A stretch of DNA of 64,000 bases from Phaseolus vulgaris (lineage: Eukaryota; Streptophyta; Magnoliopsida; Fabales; Fabaceae): positions 16,201,250 through 16,265,249 of the forward strand of contig NC_023753.2 of NCBI RefSeq assembly GCF_000499845.2, written 5' to 3'. How positions within the stretch are numbered: the stretch's first letter is position 1; every line of letters begins with the position of its first letter. The translations under genes were made by a program, and so were the position numbers. Below are positions 21,388 through 31,804 of this stretch, one piece after another. The notes below the pieces were generated by a model that was given only the letters and a program-made list of their open reading frames with translations, was not told the origin of the DNA and did no database searches.

Positions 21388-22608
21388 TGTTCCGTCCGGT
21401 TGACCGGGACGTCTTCGTGCGCGACCTCAACCGTCAACTAGGGTCTCCTTCCCACTGGTTACCTGTGGAATCCTGCAAAAAAGAGGACAAAGAGGCGCCC
21501 TAGCGGCCGTTTGCATTCCGACGCTCAAGTCAGCCAGCAAGAAACACCAAAACTGTTCACCTACGTCTCTGAGCACCGCGTATGGCACTCTGAAGGTGGT
21601 AAAATGGACTGTGTATTGTGTGTGTGTTCTCTCCCTCAGGCAGAGATATTCCCCAGTCACTTGTACGTAACCTTGAAGCACGAGCAAGCAACTAGAGAGT
21701 TCTGGTAAATCTGCCAAAAGTTCGAACCCTGTTTCCAACATTCTCCGCGCTATTTAAACTACCCAAGCATTTAAAGCGCCTTAAAGCGCCTTTAATTACA
21801 AATGTAACGCAATCAATCAGCGTATTTAATTAGAAAACGTAGCGTATTTAAGACATTGAAACGCTTGGGAGTCATTATAACACCTGAATGCTCGAAAGGG
21901 AAACTGTATTGAATGACTTTAATTACCTGGCACCTGACTAAAGGGTGTTTCTATTCTGGCATGGCTGTCGTACACGTGGAGGTCCTCACGACGCCGTGCC
22001 CCCATCTGGGGGCGTTTCTGCCCATCTGGGGACGTTTCTACGCGTGAGTCCTCCTGCTCGGGACTGCTACTGCGTTAGGGGTGACTTTTTGGGTGCCAAC
22101 TCATGCCCCCAATCATCTAGTCACTTACTTTGAGAGCGTATCTGCCTTCCTCTCGTACCCTGCACCTGGCTGCCCTGGGCGTGACCTTCCTCTTGAGTCG
22201 TATCTGTCCCCAAGGCGTCTCTGGGGCGGCAGGGGTACTTCACGAGTCAGGCTGCCCTCCACTGATGCTATCACTATGGCCTTGAAGCCACCTTTTCCTT
22301 CTCTTTATCGCTGCCCCGGGCTATCGGGACCTGAAGCCTTCCCACGGCATCGCTCCCTCCATGGTCTTTCCTACCCATGGGTATCGGGGAACCACACCGT
22401 GATTGCCTTGCTTTAGCACTGTTTGATCTGGCGACGCCCTGGTTGGGCGACGTCATCACCTAGGCGACGCCTTGTCCTGGCGACGCTTCCTCTTGGCGAT
22501 GCTGGCACTTGGCGTCTCTCCACCTAGGCGACGCCTTGCGTTGACTTTGACTCTCCAGTCGTTGACTTTGACCTTGACTTAGTCAGCGCCCGGATACGGG
22601 ACGGTACA
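21388..22608 (-). repeat. 3' LTR of T2
   Basis: TGTTCC to GGTACA on the plus strand. Contains a GGCGACGCC-rich repeat block at about 22428-22535 and five TTGAC cores at about 22543-22580. Facing the plus-strand antisense gene, it could serve as part of its promoter. Confidence 0.95.
22543..22580 (+). promoter_or_regulatory. Cluster of TTGAC (W-box-like) cores in T2 LTR
   Basis: Five TTGAC cores lie within about 40 bp near the U3 outer end, duplicated in the other LTR (34401-34438). TTGAC is the core bound by plant WRKY factors. Stress-responsive control is inference. Confidence 0.45.
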
Positions 22609-22636
22609 CAAGCCCCCCAGTCTTAAGCCGAAGACT
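22609..22636 (-). promoter_or_regulatory. Polypurine tract and hairpin of T2
   Basis: Complement of C6 gives the purine run beside the 3' LTR. Arms AGTCTT (22619-22624) and AAGACT (22631-22636) enclose a 6-nt loop, compared with 5 nt in T1 and T3. Confidence 0.7.
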
Positions 22637-23109
22637 TGTCTTCAGCGCAAAGACTAAAGCCTCGCCCACGCCGTCCACGTGCCATCCTGATGACGTGTCA
22701 TTCCCTGCTGACTCAACAATTCTCGAATTGTTGACGTGACGCTCTCTGAACCCTAGGAGCGCTCTTACTGACTGATTGGACCTCCTCTGAAATGGTGATA
22801 ATAACACCTTTTGGGGCTACCCTTGATCGCGCGCCACGTGGCCCATCGCGCGGCCAGCCTCCAGAGACCCTTGCGTTTCCCTTGGGCAATTGATCCTTTG
22901 ACACGTGGCACGATCCCACGACTCTTAGTTAGCGCCTCTTGGGTTACGAAATGTAACGTTTAAGTTATCTCCAAACCCCGCGCTCACCCCACTGTTACAT
23001 TCATTCCCTCTGTATCCTCGCACTGTTCGTCTTCTTCAAACCCCTTTTCTCCGCGATTGCTGTTCTTCCCTTCCCGTGCTCTTCTTCCATCTTCCCTTCG
23101 ATAGCAAAG

Positions 23110-23321
23110 GTATGATTTTCGAACACTCACGACCCTTCCCTTTCGTCGCATTGTATGATTTATTGAACTGCCTGGGACTGTTGTCATTCATGCATTACTG
23201 CGTTCCTCCACTTCTCCTTCCTTCTCTGGGTTTTCTCGCGTGGGTGATGTTTCCTGGGGTTCACTCCCTTTCCTGCCATGGCTACACTTGCTAAACCCTT
23301 TTTCCTCTCTTCTTTCTCCAG
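23110..23321 (+). other. Predicted 5'-UTR intron of T2 antisense gene a
   Basis: Donor CAAAG/GTATG at 23110, acceptor TTTCTCCAG ending 23321, 15 nt before the ATG at 23337. Position is shared with T1 and T3 although the sequence is not. Confidence 0.55.
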
Positions 23322-23336
23322 CTATTTATTTACACC

Positions 23337-25622
23337 ATGACGCGCACGAACGCGGAGCCTGATTCCTCCCCCAAGACCCCCAAGTCCAACTACAAAGCCT
23401 TCTACCCATGGGCCCCCGACGAACTCCTGAGCGAATGTACCAGCCTGACTTCCTTCCAGGACCTGGAAGCTCATCGTGGGGATCCCCATTTGTACAACTT
23501 TAACGCTTTTTGCCGCACACACGACGCCCACATATCCGTCCGTCCCGGCAGGCCTGGGGAACCTGTCTGTTTGGATGACAGACCTAGAAAGGGGAAACCC
23601 TTCTTCTTCATGTACTAGACCGTGTTCAAACGCGTAGGAGTGCGTCTCCCCTTCACCCCCTTTGAACGGGAACTCCTCACTGAAATCAATACCGCCCCCG
23701 CCCAGCTCCATCCCAACAGCTGGGCATTCGTGAGGGGTTTTCAAATTCTTTGCGGACACCTGGGTATCCTCCCTTCTGTAGACGTCTTCCTGCATTTCTT
23801 TGAGGTGAAAAAGCAGGGGAAAAGCTTCTGGGTAAGCTTTTCCGGGATCGCGGGCAAAATCCTCCTTTCCCTCTTCCAAAATTCTTACAAGAACTGGAAA
23901 GGGAAGTTCTTTAGGGTGTGCAGCGCCAAGCACGATCCCACAGCCTTGGATGGCTTCCCCCTTTACTGGACGGAGCGCCCTAAACTGCTCAGGGCCAAAA
24001 CCCTGGAAGAGCTATCTCCCTCCGACAGGGAGGTAAGCAAAGCCTTGGCGGGGTTGGGGATCGTTTTTGATACCTTGAAGCTTGTTGCTAGCGAGTACAA
24101 TGCTCACGCCCTGACCACCTACTTTGGTAAGGGGACTCTCCCCTCATCCTTCTTGTTGTGAACAGCCTGCTACCGGACGTTTGTTCCCCTAGACTATTCT
24201 ACTCGTTTTATATTGTGCCATGTTACTTGCATCTCACGCCTCCATGTGTATTGTAATTTTGCATAGCTGCTTTGGTCCTAATTTTTGCTGTTTGGTCTGT
24301 TTTGATGTAGGATCGGTGATGGGCGCTTCTAAGAGAATGATGCTGGCGAAAGCAATGAAGGAGGCTCACGCCGCCAAGGCGGGCGCCTCCTCCACCCCTG
24401 CTGCCGATCCGGTTCCCCCACCAACTCTGTCACCGCCTCCTCCAATCACCGCCGAAGCTCCCCTTAGTTCACCTTCGTCATCTCCACATAGCCCCGCAGC
24501 ACTTCAGACTCCCAGCTCTCCTCCACCCATCGCCGCTGTTCCCCTAGCCGCAGCCTCGTCACTGGCTCCAACCCCCCTTGACAAAAGGAAACGGGTCTTG
24601 GAGATTCTATCAGATGATGAGGACTCAGAAGGCGTGGCACCCTTCAAGAGAAGAAAATCTGCGCGGGTTCCTCTTTTGGTAGAGGCGTCGCCCCAGGGAG
24701 GGAACTCCGTCATGGACAACCCCCCAAGTGCGACCTCACTTCCTCCCACGACACTCCAAGAGGAAGGGGGCGAAGGCGCCGAATCTGCCCCGCCTCCGCC
24801 GCCGGCAGAAGCCATTGCTTCCCCTGCTCCCGTCGCTGCCGCCCCCGATTTCATCGCCATCCCTCCTCTAATCATGCATCTAATAAGGGGCTTTGTGGCG
24901 GGACTCTGCCAAAGGGCACCGACAGGAAGGAAGGCATGCCTTTCTACTTGGGGGCCTTCTTGGCGGTGGCCCTTGAATGGCGCGCCCAGGCCAGGAACGC
25001 TGCCTTACAAAACCAAACTCTCCAGGCCTTGGAAACAAGGGTGATTGCTCTGGAGGAGGAGAAGAAAACCCTGGGATGCCAGAATGAAAACTACGAAACC
25101 TCCCTGAAGCAGGCGCAAGAGTCCAAAGCAGAAACTGAGAGGCAACTGGCAGAGGCATTGGAGCTCCAGGCTGGCTTTTATACTCGGGAAGTCGCCCTCC
25201 AAGTTCAGATAACGGGCCTTCAGGAATTGGTCAAAGCTGATGCATAAGTTCAAAAGGACCTGAAGGACCGTTGCTGTGAGCAGGCTGACAAGATGGAGCG
25301 GATGGAGGGGGAAATGGCCTCCCAAGCCAAGGCTATGGGCCTTCTCCAACCTGACCACGACAAACTACAGGCCGAGGTCAGTCGGCTTCGTGTGGAAAAG
25401 GAGGCTTTGGAGAAGCAGGTAGCCTCGGGGGACGCCGCCATCGAGGAGCTAGAGAAGGACAAAAAGGCCCTTATCCAGGAGATGGCGGGTACTTTCGAGG
25501 AGGGGTTCCAAGAAGCTTTGGCCCAAGCAGTCTGCACGAATCCGGGGATAGACATTTCCAGCTGCGATCCCACTCACCACATTGTTGATGGAAAGGTCGT
25601 GCCCTTGGAGACAGACGATTGA
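23337..25622 (+). pseudogene. T2 antisense gene a (broken)
   Basis: Paralogue of the T1 antisense gene. Exon 1 is 23337-24126 (FERELLTEINTA, HPNSWAFVRGF). The intron 24127-24310 has GTAAGG donor and GATGTAG acceptor. Exon 2 runs to 25622 with a proline/serine-rich part, basic clusters (KRKR near 24590, KRRK near 24652), an acidic VLEILSDDEDSE, a Glu/Gln-rich coiled coil (about 24960-25500) and the C-terminal IVDGKVVP. Breaks: TAG at 23619 in place of CAG, a frameshift near 24880-24930, and TAA at 25245. It is antisense to the T2 genomic RNA. Not functional as it stands; partial products are conceivable. Confidence 0.75.
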
Positions 25623-26917
25623 GCCGCCACCCCCCGATCATCAACTCATTTCTTTACACTTATTTTAAGCTTCTCTGATAAATTTGTAATTCATTGAATC
25701 ATCTGCACTCTTGATACAACTCTGGAACTTTGTTATAATTACTCTCATGTCCTCGCGACAGAGAATTCTGCCTGTGCGATTTTATTCTTATCCTTCGCCT
25801 TCGCGCGCTTCGGTTATTTTATTTGTGTTTTGCCTGTTTCTTTCACTTCGTTGGACGGCCTTGTATGCCCGGGAAAGGTCACGTGCCAACCCTCACGCCC
25901 ATGGAGAGGCTCACCTAGTGACGTCGTATCGTCCACGGGGTGTCTCTAACACCGAAACAGTTCTTTCCTTGATCCTTAGCACCCGGCGCCCACGCCTAAG
26001 GAGAGGCCTGCTACAGCAGCGCCGTATCATCCCCGGGTGTCCATAACGTCGAGTGCCTTGGGGGGGGGGTCGTTCCCTCTATGGTCTTTCCTTCCCATAG
26101 GTATCGGGGAACACCCTGCCAGCGATTCGCCGGCGTTTGGCGGTCTCATCTCCCTCCACGGTCTTTCCTACCCGTGGGTATCGGGGAGGCGACGCCAGCA
26201 ACTAACTCTGCCCCCTTCAATCTCGTCTCCCTCCACAGTCTTTCCTACCTGTGGGTATCGAGGAGGCGACCCTGTCGATATTTGGGTTGGCGACGCCCGC
26301 GACGTCTCGCGCTGGCGTCACCCTTCACGTCCTTCCGGGCGACGCCTCGGGCGTTACCTTTACTTCGACATTGACTTTGATTCTTGCCTTGGTCGACGCT
26401 TGATGACAGCGAAAAGCTCAAGGTTTTGTCCGTGCCATCCACGTGGCGCTTCTTGTATGGCTGACGGGACGTTCCGTCATTCGACTTGATCCACGTGGCG
26501 CTGCTTGTATGGATGATGGGACATTCAGTCATTCCACTGAGTCCTGATCCCTGTTGTGCCCCTGACCCACTTTCGACGGCGCATCGTACCACTGGATACT
26601 CTGTTGATACGACACTCTCTGATTTTAACCAGCGGTGCCAGGGTCATCTTTTCATCTTCTGCCACGTGGATCAATCGTGCGGTGCATCCATTCGCGTCGT
26701 TTGGCGCTCTAACCGCTTTATTTAACTCTTCAAACTCTGAAACTATCCTCATCATTTCTCACTCTTCATAACCTACTTACGTTCTTTCTTCTTGCACCCT
26801 TCCTTCTTGCACCCTTTCTTTTCTCACGAAGGGTTGTTCCAGCATTCGCTTCCCTCGCTCAACTCTTGCATTTCTGGCAGTCCCTACACTCTTGACAATC
26901 CCTGATCTTGTTAAAGA
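25623..26917. other. T2 spacer with LTR-derived repeats
   Basis: Between the two antisense genes. From about 26065 to 26275 are three tandem units of about 74-80 bp containing GGTCTTTCCTACCC and GGGTATCGGGGA, found once in the T2 LTR (about 22360-22390). Further right are GGCGACGCC-like words and a TTGACTTTGA stretch near 26371, again like the LTR end. A TATA-like TTTATTTAA lies near 26717. It may act as the promoter region of gene b. No ORF of note. Confidence 0.6.
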
Positions 26918-27883
26918 ATGTCTTCTCATGCTGCTTCCTCCAGGGTCAATCCCAAGGACTTGTACCCTTGGGCTTCGAGTGAACTTCTTGACGAGTGTTC
27001 ATGCTTACTCGCTACCAGGGCCATAAGGGAGCACAAAGGGGATTCGTGTTCCTATGACCATCGGGCCTTCGCGAGGAGGCATGACGACGACATCGCTGTG
27101 CTCCCTTGCACTCTAGGGGAGCCAATATGTGGAGACGAACGGGCCAACGAAGGGGTCCCTTTCTTTTACTTTTACCAGGTGGTGTTCAAGACCATCGGAG
27201 TGCGCCTGCCCTTCTCCTGGTTCGAGAAGGAACTGCTGACGGAGATCAACGTTGCTCCGGCCCAGTTATATCCCAACAGCTGGGCCTTTGTCAATGCCTT
27301 CGACATTCTCTTCGGGTTTCTGGGTTGTGCACCCTCGGTTGACCTCTTTCTTCACTTCTTCGAGGTGAAGAGGCAGAGACACAACCTCTGGGTAACTCTC
27401 AGTAATGTACCCGGGAGAGTTCTCTTCACACCCTTCCAAAGCTCGTTCACCGGGTGGAAAGGCCGGTTCTTCAAGATCTGCCGTACTGACCTTGTTCCCG
27501 ACGCTCTGGATGGGTTTCCACTGTACTGGGTGAGAGAGGCGAGGGCCCTCAAAACCAAACCCTTCAAGAAGCTGGCTCCAAGCGATCAAATAGCTTGCCG
27601 GATTCTTGCTGAGGCGGGAGGTTTTGACTCTGCCACTTTGATCAGCCTGGAGTTCAACGCTGGGACTCTCGAAAAGTACATATGTAAGAACCACTGCCTT
27701 AGAAACCTTGGCCTTCATTGCTTTCTAACTGTGTATGTCTTGCTTCATGGTGTCTCTGACACGTTTATCTCCTTTGGTGCAGGTTCGAAAATAAACCAAG
27801 AAAGGAGGACACGACTTACTCGAGCTCTGCGGGCTGGGAAAGGGGCTTCGCCTTCCTCCAGTGCTGATTCTGATGACCACTGA
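26918..27883 (+). CDS. T2 antisense gene b, short intact form
   Basis: A second, diverged copy of the antisense gene. The core is present (WFEKELLTEINVA, YPNSWAFVNAF, FPLYWV). A candidate intron lies at 27684-27782 (donor CATAT/GTAAGA, acceptor GGTGCAG), at the same place as in the other genes. It is 99 nt, a multiple of three with no stop, so both spliced (288 residues) and retained (321 residues) forms are open. Exon 2 is short and basic (ERRTRLTRALR) and lacks the coiled coil and VDGKVVP tail. No frame break is seen, unlike its neighbour gene a. Function unknown; a competitor of the long form is speculation. Confidence 0.75.
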   Translation: MSSHAASSRVNPKDLYPWASSELLDECSCLLATRAIREHKGDSCSYDHRAFARRHDDDIAVLPCTLGEPICGDERANEGVPFFYFYQVVFKTIGVRLPFSWFEKELLTEINVAPAQLYPNSWAFVNAFDILFGFLGCAPSVDLFLHFFEVKRQRHNLWVTLSNVPGRVLFTPFQSSFTGWKGRFFKICRTDLVPDALDGFPLYWVREARALKTKPFKKLAPSDQIACRILAEAGGFDSATLISLEFNAGTLEKYICKNHCLRNLGLHCFLTVYVLLHGVSDTFISFGAGSKINQERRTRLTRALRAGKGASPSSSADSDDH

Positions 27884-28382
27884 GAAATGGCCTGTTCGTG
27901 TTTTTGCATGATCTGTAGCGTTTGCCCCTTTTGTGCTACTCCCATTGTATTGAACATTGCTTGTAACAACAACTTTTCTATATCATACTTGATTTTTTGC
28001 AACGCCACTTTACTTTGCATATGCTTCGCGTACCGCGCGCTTTTTCTTTCGTCCTGTTCTTCCAACGGAGCATGCCTTCACCTGGGCGACGCCTTCACAT
28101 GGGCGACGCCTTTATCTAGGCGACGCCACCCCGTGGCTGCCTTGCTTTAGCACTGTTTGATCTGGCGACGCCCTGGTTTGGCGACGCCATGACCTAGGCG
28201 ACGCCTTCTTTCTTGGCGACGCATCACATTACTTCAAACGGAGAAAGATAAAGGCTGAAAACCACGACACTTCTTTTTCTCAAACTGGTTTTACCTTTTA
28301 TTAGGGTGACCTCATTAAAAAACCCCCGAGAGGGAAAAAGAGCGTCCCCTTCAACTAAATTGTTACATACTGCTTACATAAG
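27884..28382. other. T2 spacer between gene b and pol
   Basis: 3' flanks of the convergent gene b and pol. 28078-28230 carries GGCGACGCC repeats, and about 90 bp from 28135 are nearly identical to the T2 LTR at about 22400-22500 (for example TTGCTTTAGCACTGTTTGAT). It appears to be a captured LTR piece. Confidence 0.7.
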
Positions 28383-29249
28383 TCAACTGAAATAAAATTT
28401 TAAGTTGGCTGCATTCCAACTACGCGGGATAGGACCTCCATCTAAAGTCTCCAGGTTGTACGAACCGTTGCCCTTAGCCTCGGTAACTCTGAAGGGTCCG
28501 GTCCACTTGGGAGACAGCTTATTCTCCAACTCGTATGGGTGAGCTTTCCTCATCACTAGGTCGCCGACCTGAAACTGTCGCGGCTTTACCTTAGAGCTAG
28601 ATTGTCGCTCTACTCTTCTCTTCATCGCTTCAGCTTTTATTCTAGCTTCTTCCCTGGCCTCGTCTAGCAGATCCAGGTTTACCCGCCTCTCTTCGTTGGA
28701 TTCCTCCACCACAAAGTTTTGAAAACGTGGTGAGCTTTCATGTATTTCTACTGGAATCATCGCGTCCGACCCGTAAACCAAACTGAAAGGCGTCTCCATA
28801 GTAGAGGATTGGGGCGTGGTGTGATATGCCCATACGATCCTTGGTACCTCTTCCGCCCACGCCCCTTTGGCTTTCTCTAACCTTCTTTTTAACCCCCTCA
28901 GCAGAACTCTGTTTGCCGACTCCACTTGTCCATTGGTCTGGGGGTGTTCAACCGATGCGAACACTTGTTTGATTCCTACTTCAGCACACAGATTTCTCAA
29001 CTGCTGACTGGCAAACTGGGTCCCGTTATCAGATATCAGGCGCCTAGGTACGCCAAAACGGCACACAATATTCTTCCACACGAAATGCTGTACCTTGTGC
29101 GCAGTGATCTGTGCAACGGGCTCTGCCTCTATCCATTTGGTGAAGTATTCGATGGCGACGATCAAATACTTCATCTGCCTGATCGCCAATGGGAAGGGGC
29201 CCAGGATGTCGATTCCCCATGTATGGAAAGGCCACGGGCTGTATATGGA
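28383..29249 (-). pseudogene. T2 integrase, C-terminal part
   Basis: Continues pol after an in-frame TGA at 29250-29252. It carries the integrase D, D, E region (ILGPFP just upstream of the Met at 29189, SDNGTQF, NGQVESAN) and the C-terminal DNA-binding part (LVMRKAHPYE, KWTGPFRV). The stop falls between the zinc finger and the catalytic core where T1/T3 have a basic residue; CGA to TGA would explain it. Sequence otherwise open. Confidence 0.8.
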
Positions 29250-31091
29250 TCACAATTCTTCTAGCGGCGCCTTGTGCCAGTCGGCGTGCTTTTGGCATTG
29301 CCTACACCGCTGGGCGTGCCGTGCGCAGTCCTCTTTCACTGTTGGCCAGAAGAAACCTGCGCGTATTACCTTGGAGGCTAAGGATCTTCCCCCTACGTGG
29401 CTCCCGCAGATGCCTTCGTGTAGCTCCGCCATTATCCTGGTGCACTCATCGCCACTGACGCATGTTAGGATAGGGTGAGTGAAACCGTGCCTGAACAGCA
29501 CCCCATCCACCAAAGTATATCTTGCGGCATTTCTTTTGACTTTTTTACCCTCTTCAGGGTCCACTGGAAGAGCCCCATCCGCCAGGTATCGCTTATAGGG
29601 CGTCATCCATGTGTCTCCCTTGGACAAAACGCATACCTGCATCTGCTCTTCCTCAGGCACGCCCGCGTACATGCTGATGCGGGGCGCCCTCTGCGTATCT
29701 TGGGTCAAAGAGCAATGACTCTTCGGCCTTCCCCTTGATGTATAAATCTGGAGGACATCCACCCTGTTGTCTTCCACGAATCTACACGGAGCTTTGAGAG
29801 TCTCTTGGATCACTGTCCTCTGTCTACCCCCCTTGCCTGAACTGGCCAGCTTTGCAAGCAGGTCAGCTCTGGCATTCTGCTCCCTCGGGACATGTATCAG
29901 CTCAAGAGCGTTGAACGCTCCCTTCAACAACTGGACGTATTTCAAATACGCCGCCATCTGCGGGTCCTTCGCCTGGAACTCACCTGACACCTGCCCCGTG
30001 ATCAGTTGGGAGTCGCTCTTCACCAGGAGGTTCTGCGCGCCCATCTCCTTGGCCAGGAGCATTCCTGCTATCAAGGCTTCATATTCTGCCTGATTGTTAC
30101 TTGCCTTGAAGGCGAAGCGTAGGGCCTGCTCGATCAGTATGCCGTCGGGTCCCTCCAAGACTATTCCCGCACCGCTCCCTTGTTGGTTGGAAGAGCCATC
30201 AACCGAGAGCAGCCACTGTGAACTCACTTCCACCTCTTGCTCACCTCCGGGCGAAAGTTCCGCTATAAAATCTGCGTACACCTGCCCTTTGATGGACCCT
30301 CTAGGCTCATACTGGATGTCGAATTCTGACAGTTCCACCGCCCAGCGCACCATTCTTCCCGCCACATCAGGCTTCTGCAACACTTTCTGTATAGGGAGGT
30401 TGGTCATTACCACCACCGTAAAGCTGTGGAAGTAATGACGGAGCCTCCTGGCAGAAAATACTACCGCTAGCGCCGCCTTCTCTAGCGCTTGGTACCTCGT
30501 CTCAGCTCCCTGTAATGCCTTGCTTACGAAATAGATGGGCTTCTGACTCTGGTCCTGCTCTTGGACTAACACAGAACTGATGGCCCGCTCCGTTACAGTA
30601 AAATATAATCGGAGGGGCACGCCTGCTACCGGCTTGCAGAGGACCGGTGGCGTCGCCAGGTACTCCTTCAGCTTAATGAAAGCCGCTTTGCATTCCTCAG
30701 TCCATGCAAAGCGACTGTTTCTCTTGAGGCACTGGAAATATGGGTGCCCCTTCTCTCCTCCGGCGGAAACAAACCTCGAGAGCGCCGCCATCCGCCCTGT
30801 CAGCTGTTGCACCTCCTTTACCGACGTCGGGCTCCGCATGGCGATAATCGCCGCGCCTTTGTCGGGGTTCGCCTCTATCCCCCTCTCTGTGAGCATAAAA
30901 CCCAAGAACTTACCGGCCTCTACCCCGAAAACACACTTCTCCGGGTTTAACTTGAGGCGGTACTTGGATATTGTGACGAACAACTCCTTCAGGTCCGCCA
31001 TGTGCTGCGCCCTATTCTGCGACGCCACCACCATGTCGTCTACATAGGCGTACACATTCCTCCCGAGCATTGGCGCCAGGACCTTGTCCAT
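29250..31091 (-). pseudogene. pol: T2 pol: RT C-terminal half, RNase H, second RNase H, integrase zinc finger
   Basis: 613 open codons. It begins at the RT segment with YVDDMVV, then RNase H (TVTERAISSVL), a second archaeal-type RNase H (SVDGSSNQQGSGAG) and the integrase zinc finger (HEGICGSHVGG, CRQCQKH). Homologous throughout to the T1 pol. It is cut from the upstream RT half by a 14-nt deletion near 31125 and from the integrase core by TGA at 29250-29252. Confidence 0.85.
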
Positions 31092-31124
31092 TAACCTTTG
31101 GTACGTGGCGCCCGCATTTTTCAG

Positions 31125-31800
31125 CCTTATAGCAGTAACTGCAGGTCTCAGTCATGAATGCAGTTTTGCTCTCGTCTCTTAGGTGCATCTTGATTTGGTT
31201 GTACCCCGAAAAGGCGTCCAGGAAACTCAGCACCTTGCTGCCGGACGCACTGTCTACCAAGGCGTCGATGCTGGGCAGCGGATACGAGTCCTTTGGGCAT
31301 GCCTTGTTCAGGTCCGTGAAGTCAACACACATCCTCCACTTTCCGTTCGCCTTTTTCACCAAGACGACGTTGGCGAGCCACTCAGGGTATTGAATCTCCC
31401 TGATGTGGCCAGCACTCAACAGCTTCTGCGTTTCATCTTTCACCACCTGCTGTCGTTCCTCATTGAATTTTCTCCTTCTCAGACGCACGGGGCGGACCGT
31501 GGCGTCCATGCTGAGGTGGTGACACAGGAAATCGGGATCAATGCCTGGCATATCCGAGGCGGACCATGCGAAGGCATCCAGGTGGCGTGAAATCACTTCC
31601 GCCACCCCTTCCTGTTCTTCCGGGTTCAGCGAACTTCCTAACTTGAAAGTCTTGCCGCCAATCTCCCTTTCTACGGCGTTAGCCGCGGGCTGTTCCCTGC
31701 TATCATCTTCGACGAGCGTCGCCTCTACCACGGGCGCCACGTCGTCAGGACCTTCCTCCATAAGCGCGTCTGCTTCGGGCATCGCCCTCTCCGCTATGGC
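31125..31800 (-). pseudogene. pol: T2 pol: RT N-terminal half
   Basis: Carries the pre-RT linker (GGKTFKLGSS) and RT blocks DFTDLNKACPKD and DAFSGYNQIKM. It stops short at the block with MPFGL: compared with T3, 14 nt are missing there, shifting the frame. Upstream, gag leads almost directly into this linker, so the protease region found in T1 and T3 is absent. Confidence 0.8.
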
Positions 31801-31804
31801 CTCT

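Noticed and set aside
21427..21741. Open frames inside the T2 LTRs, present in both copies
   Set aside because: Repetition simply follows the duplicated LTR; no domain, no plausible start context.
26918..27883. Antisense gene b as a captured host gene
   Set aside because: It shares core motifs and intron position with the Tat antisense genes a, T1 and T3, so it is an element gene.
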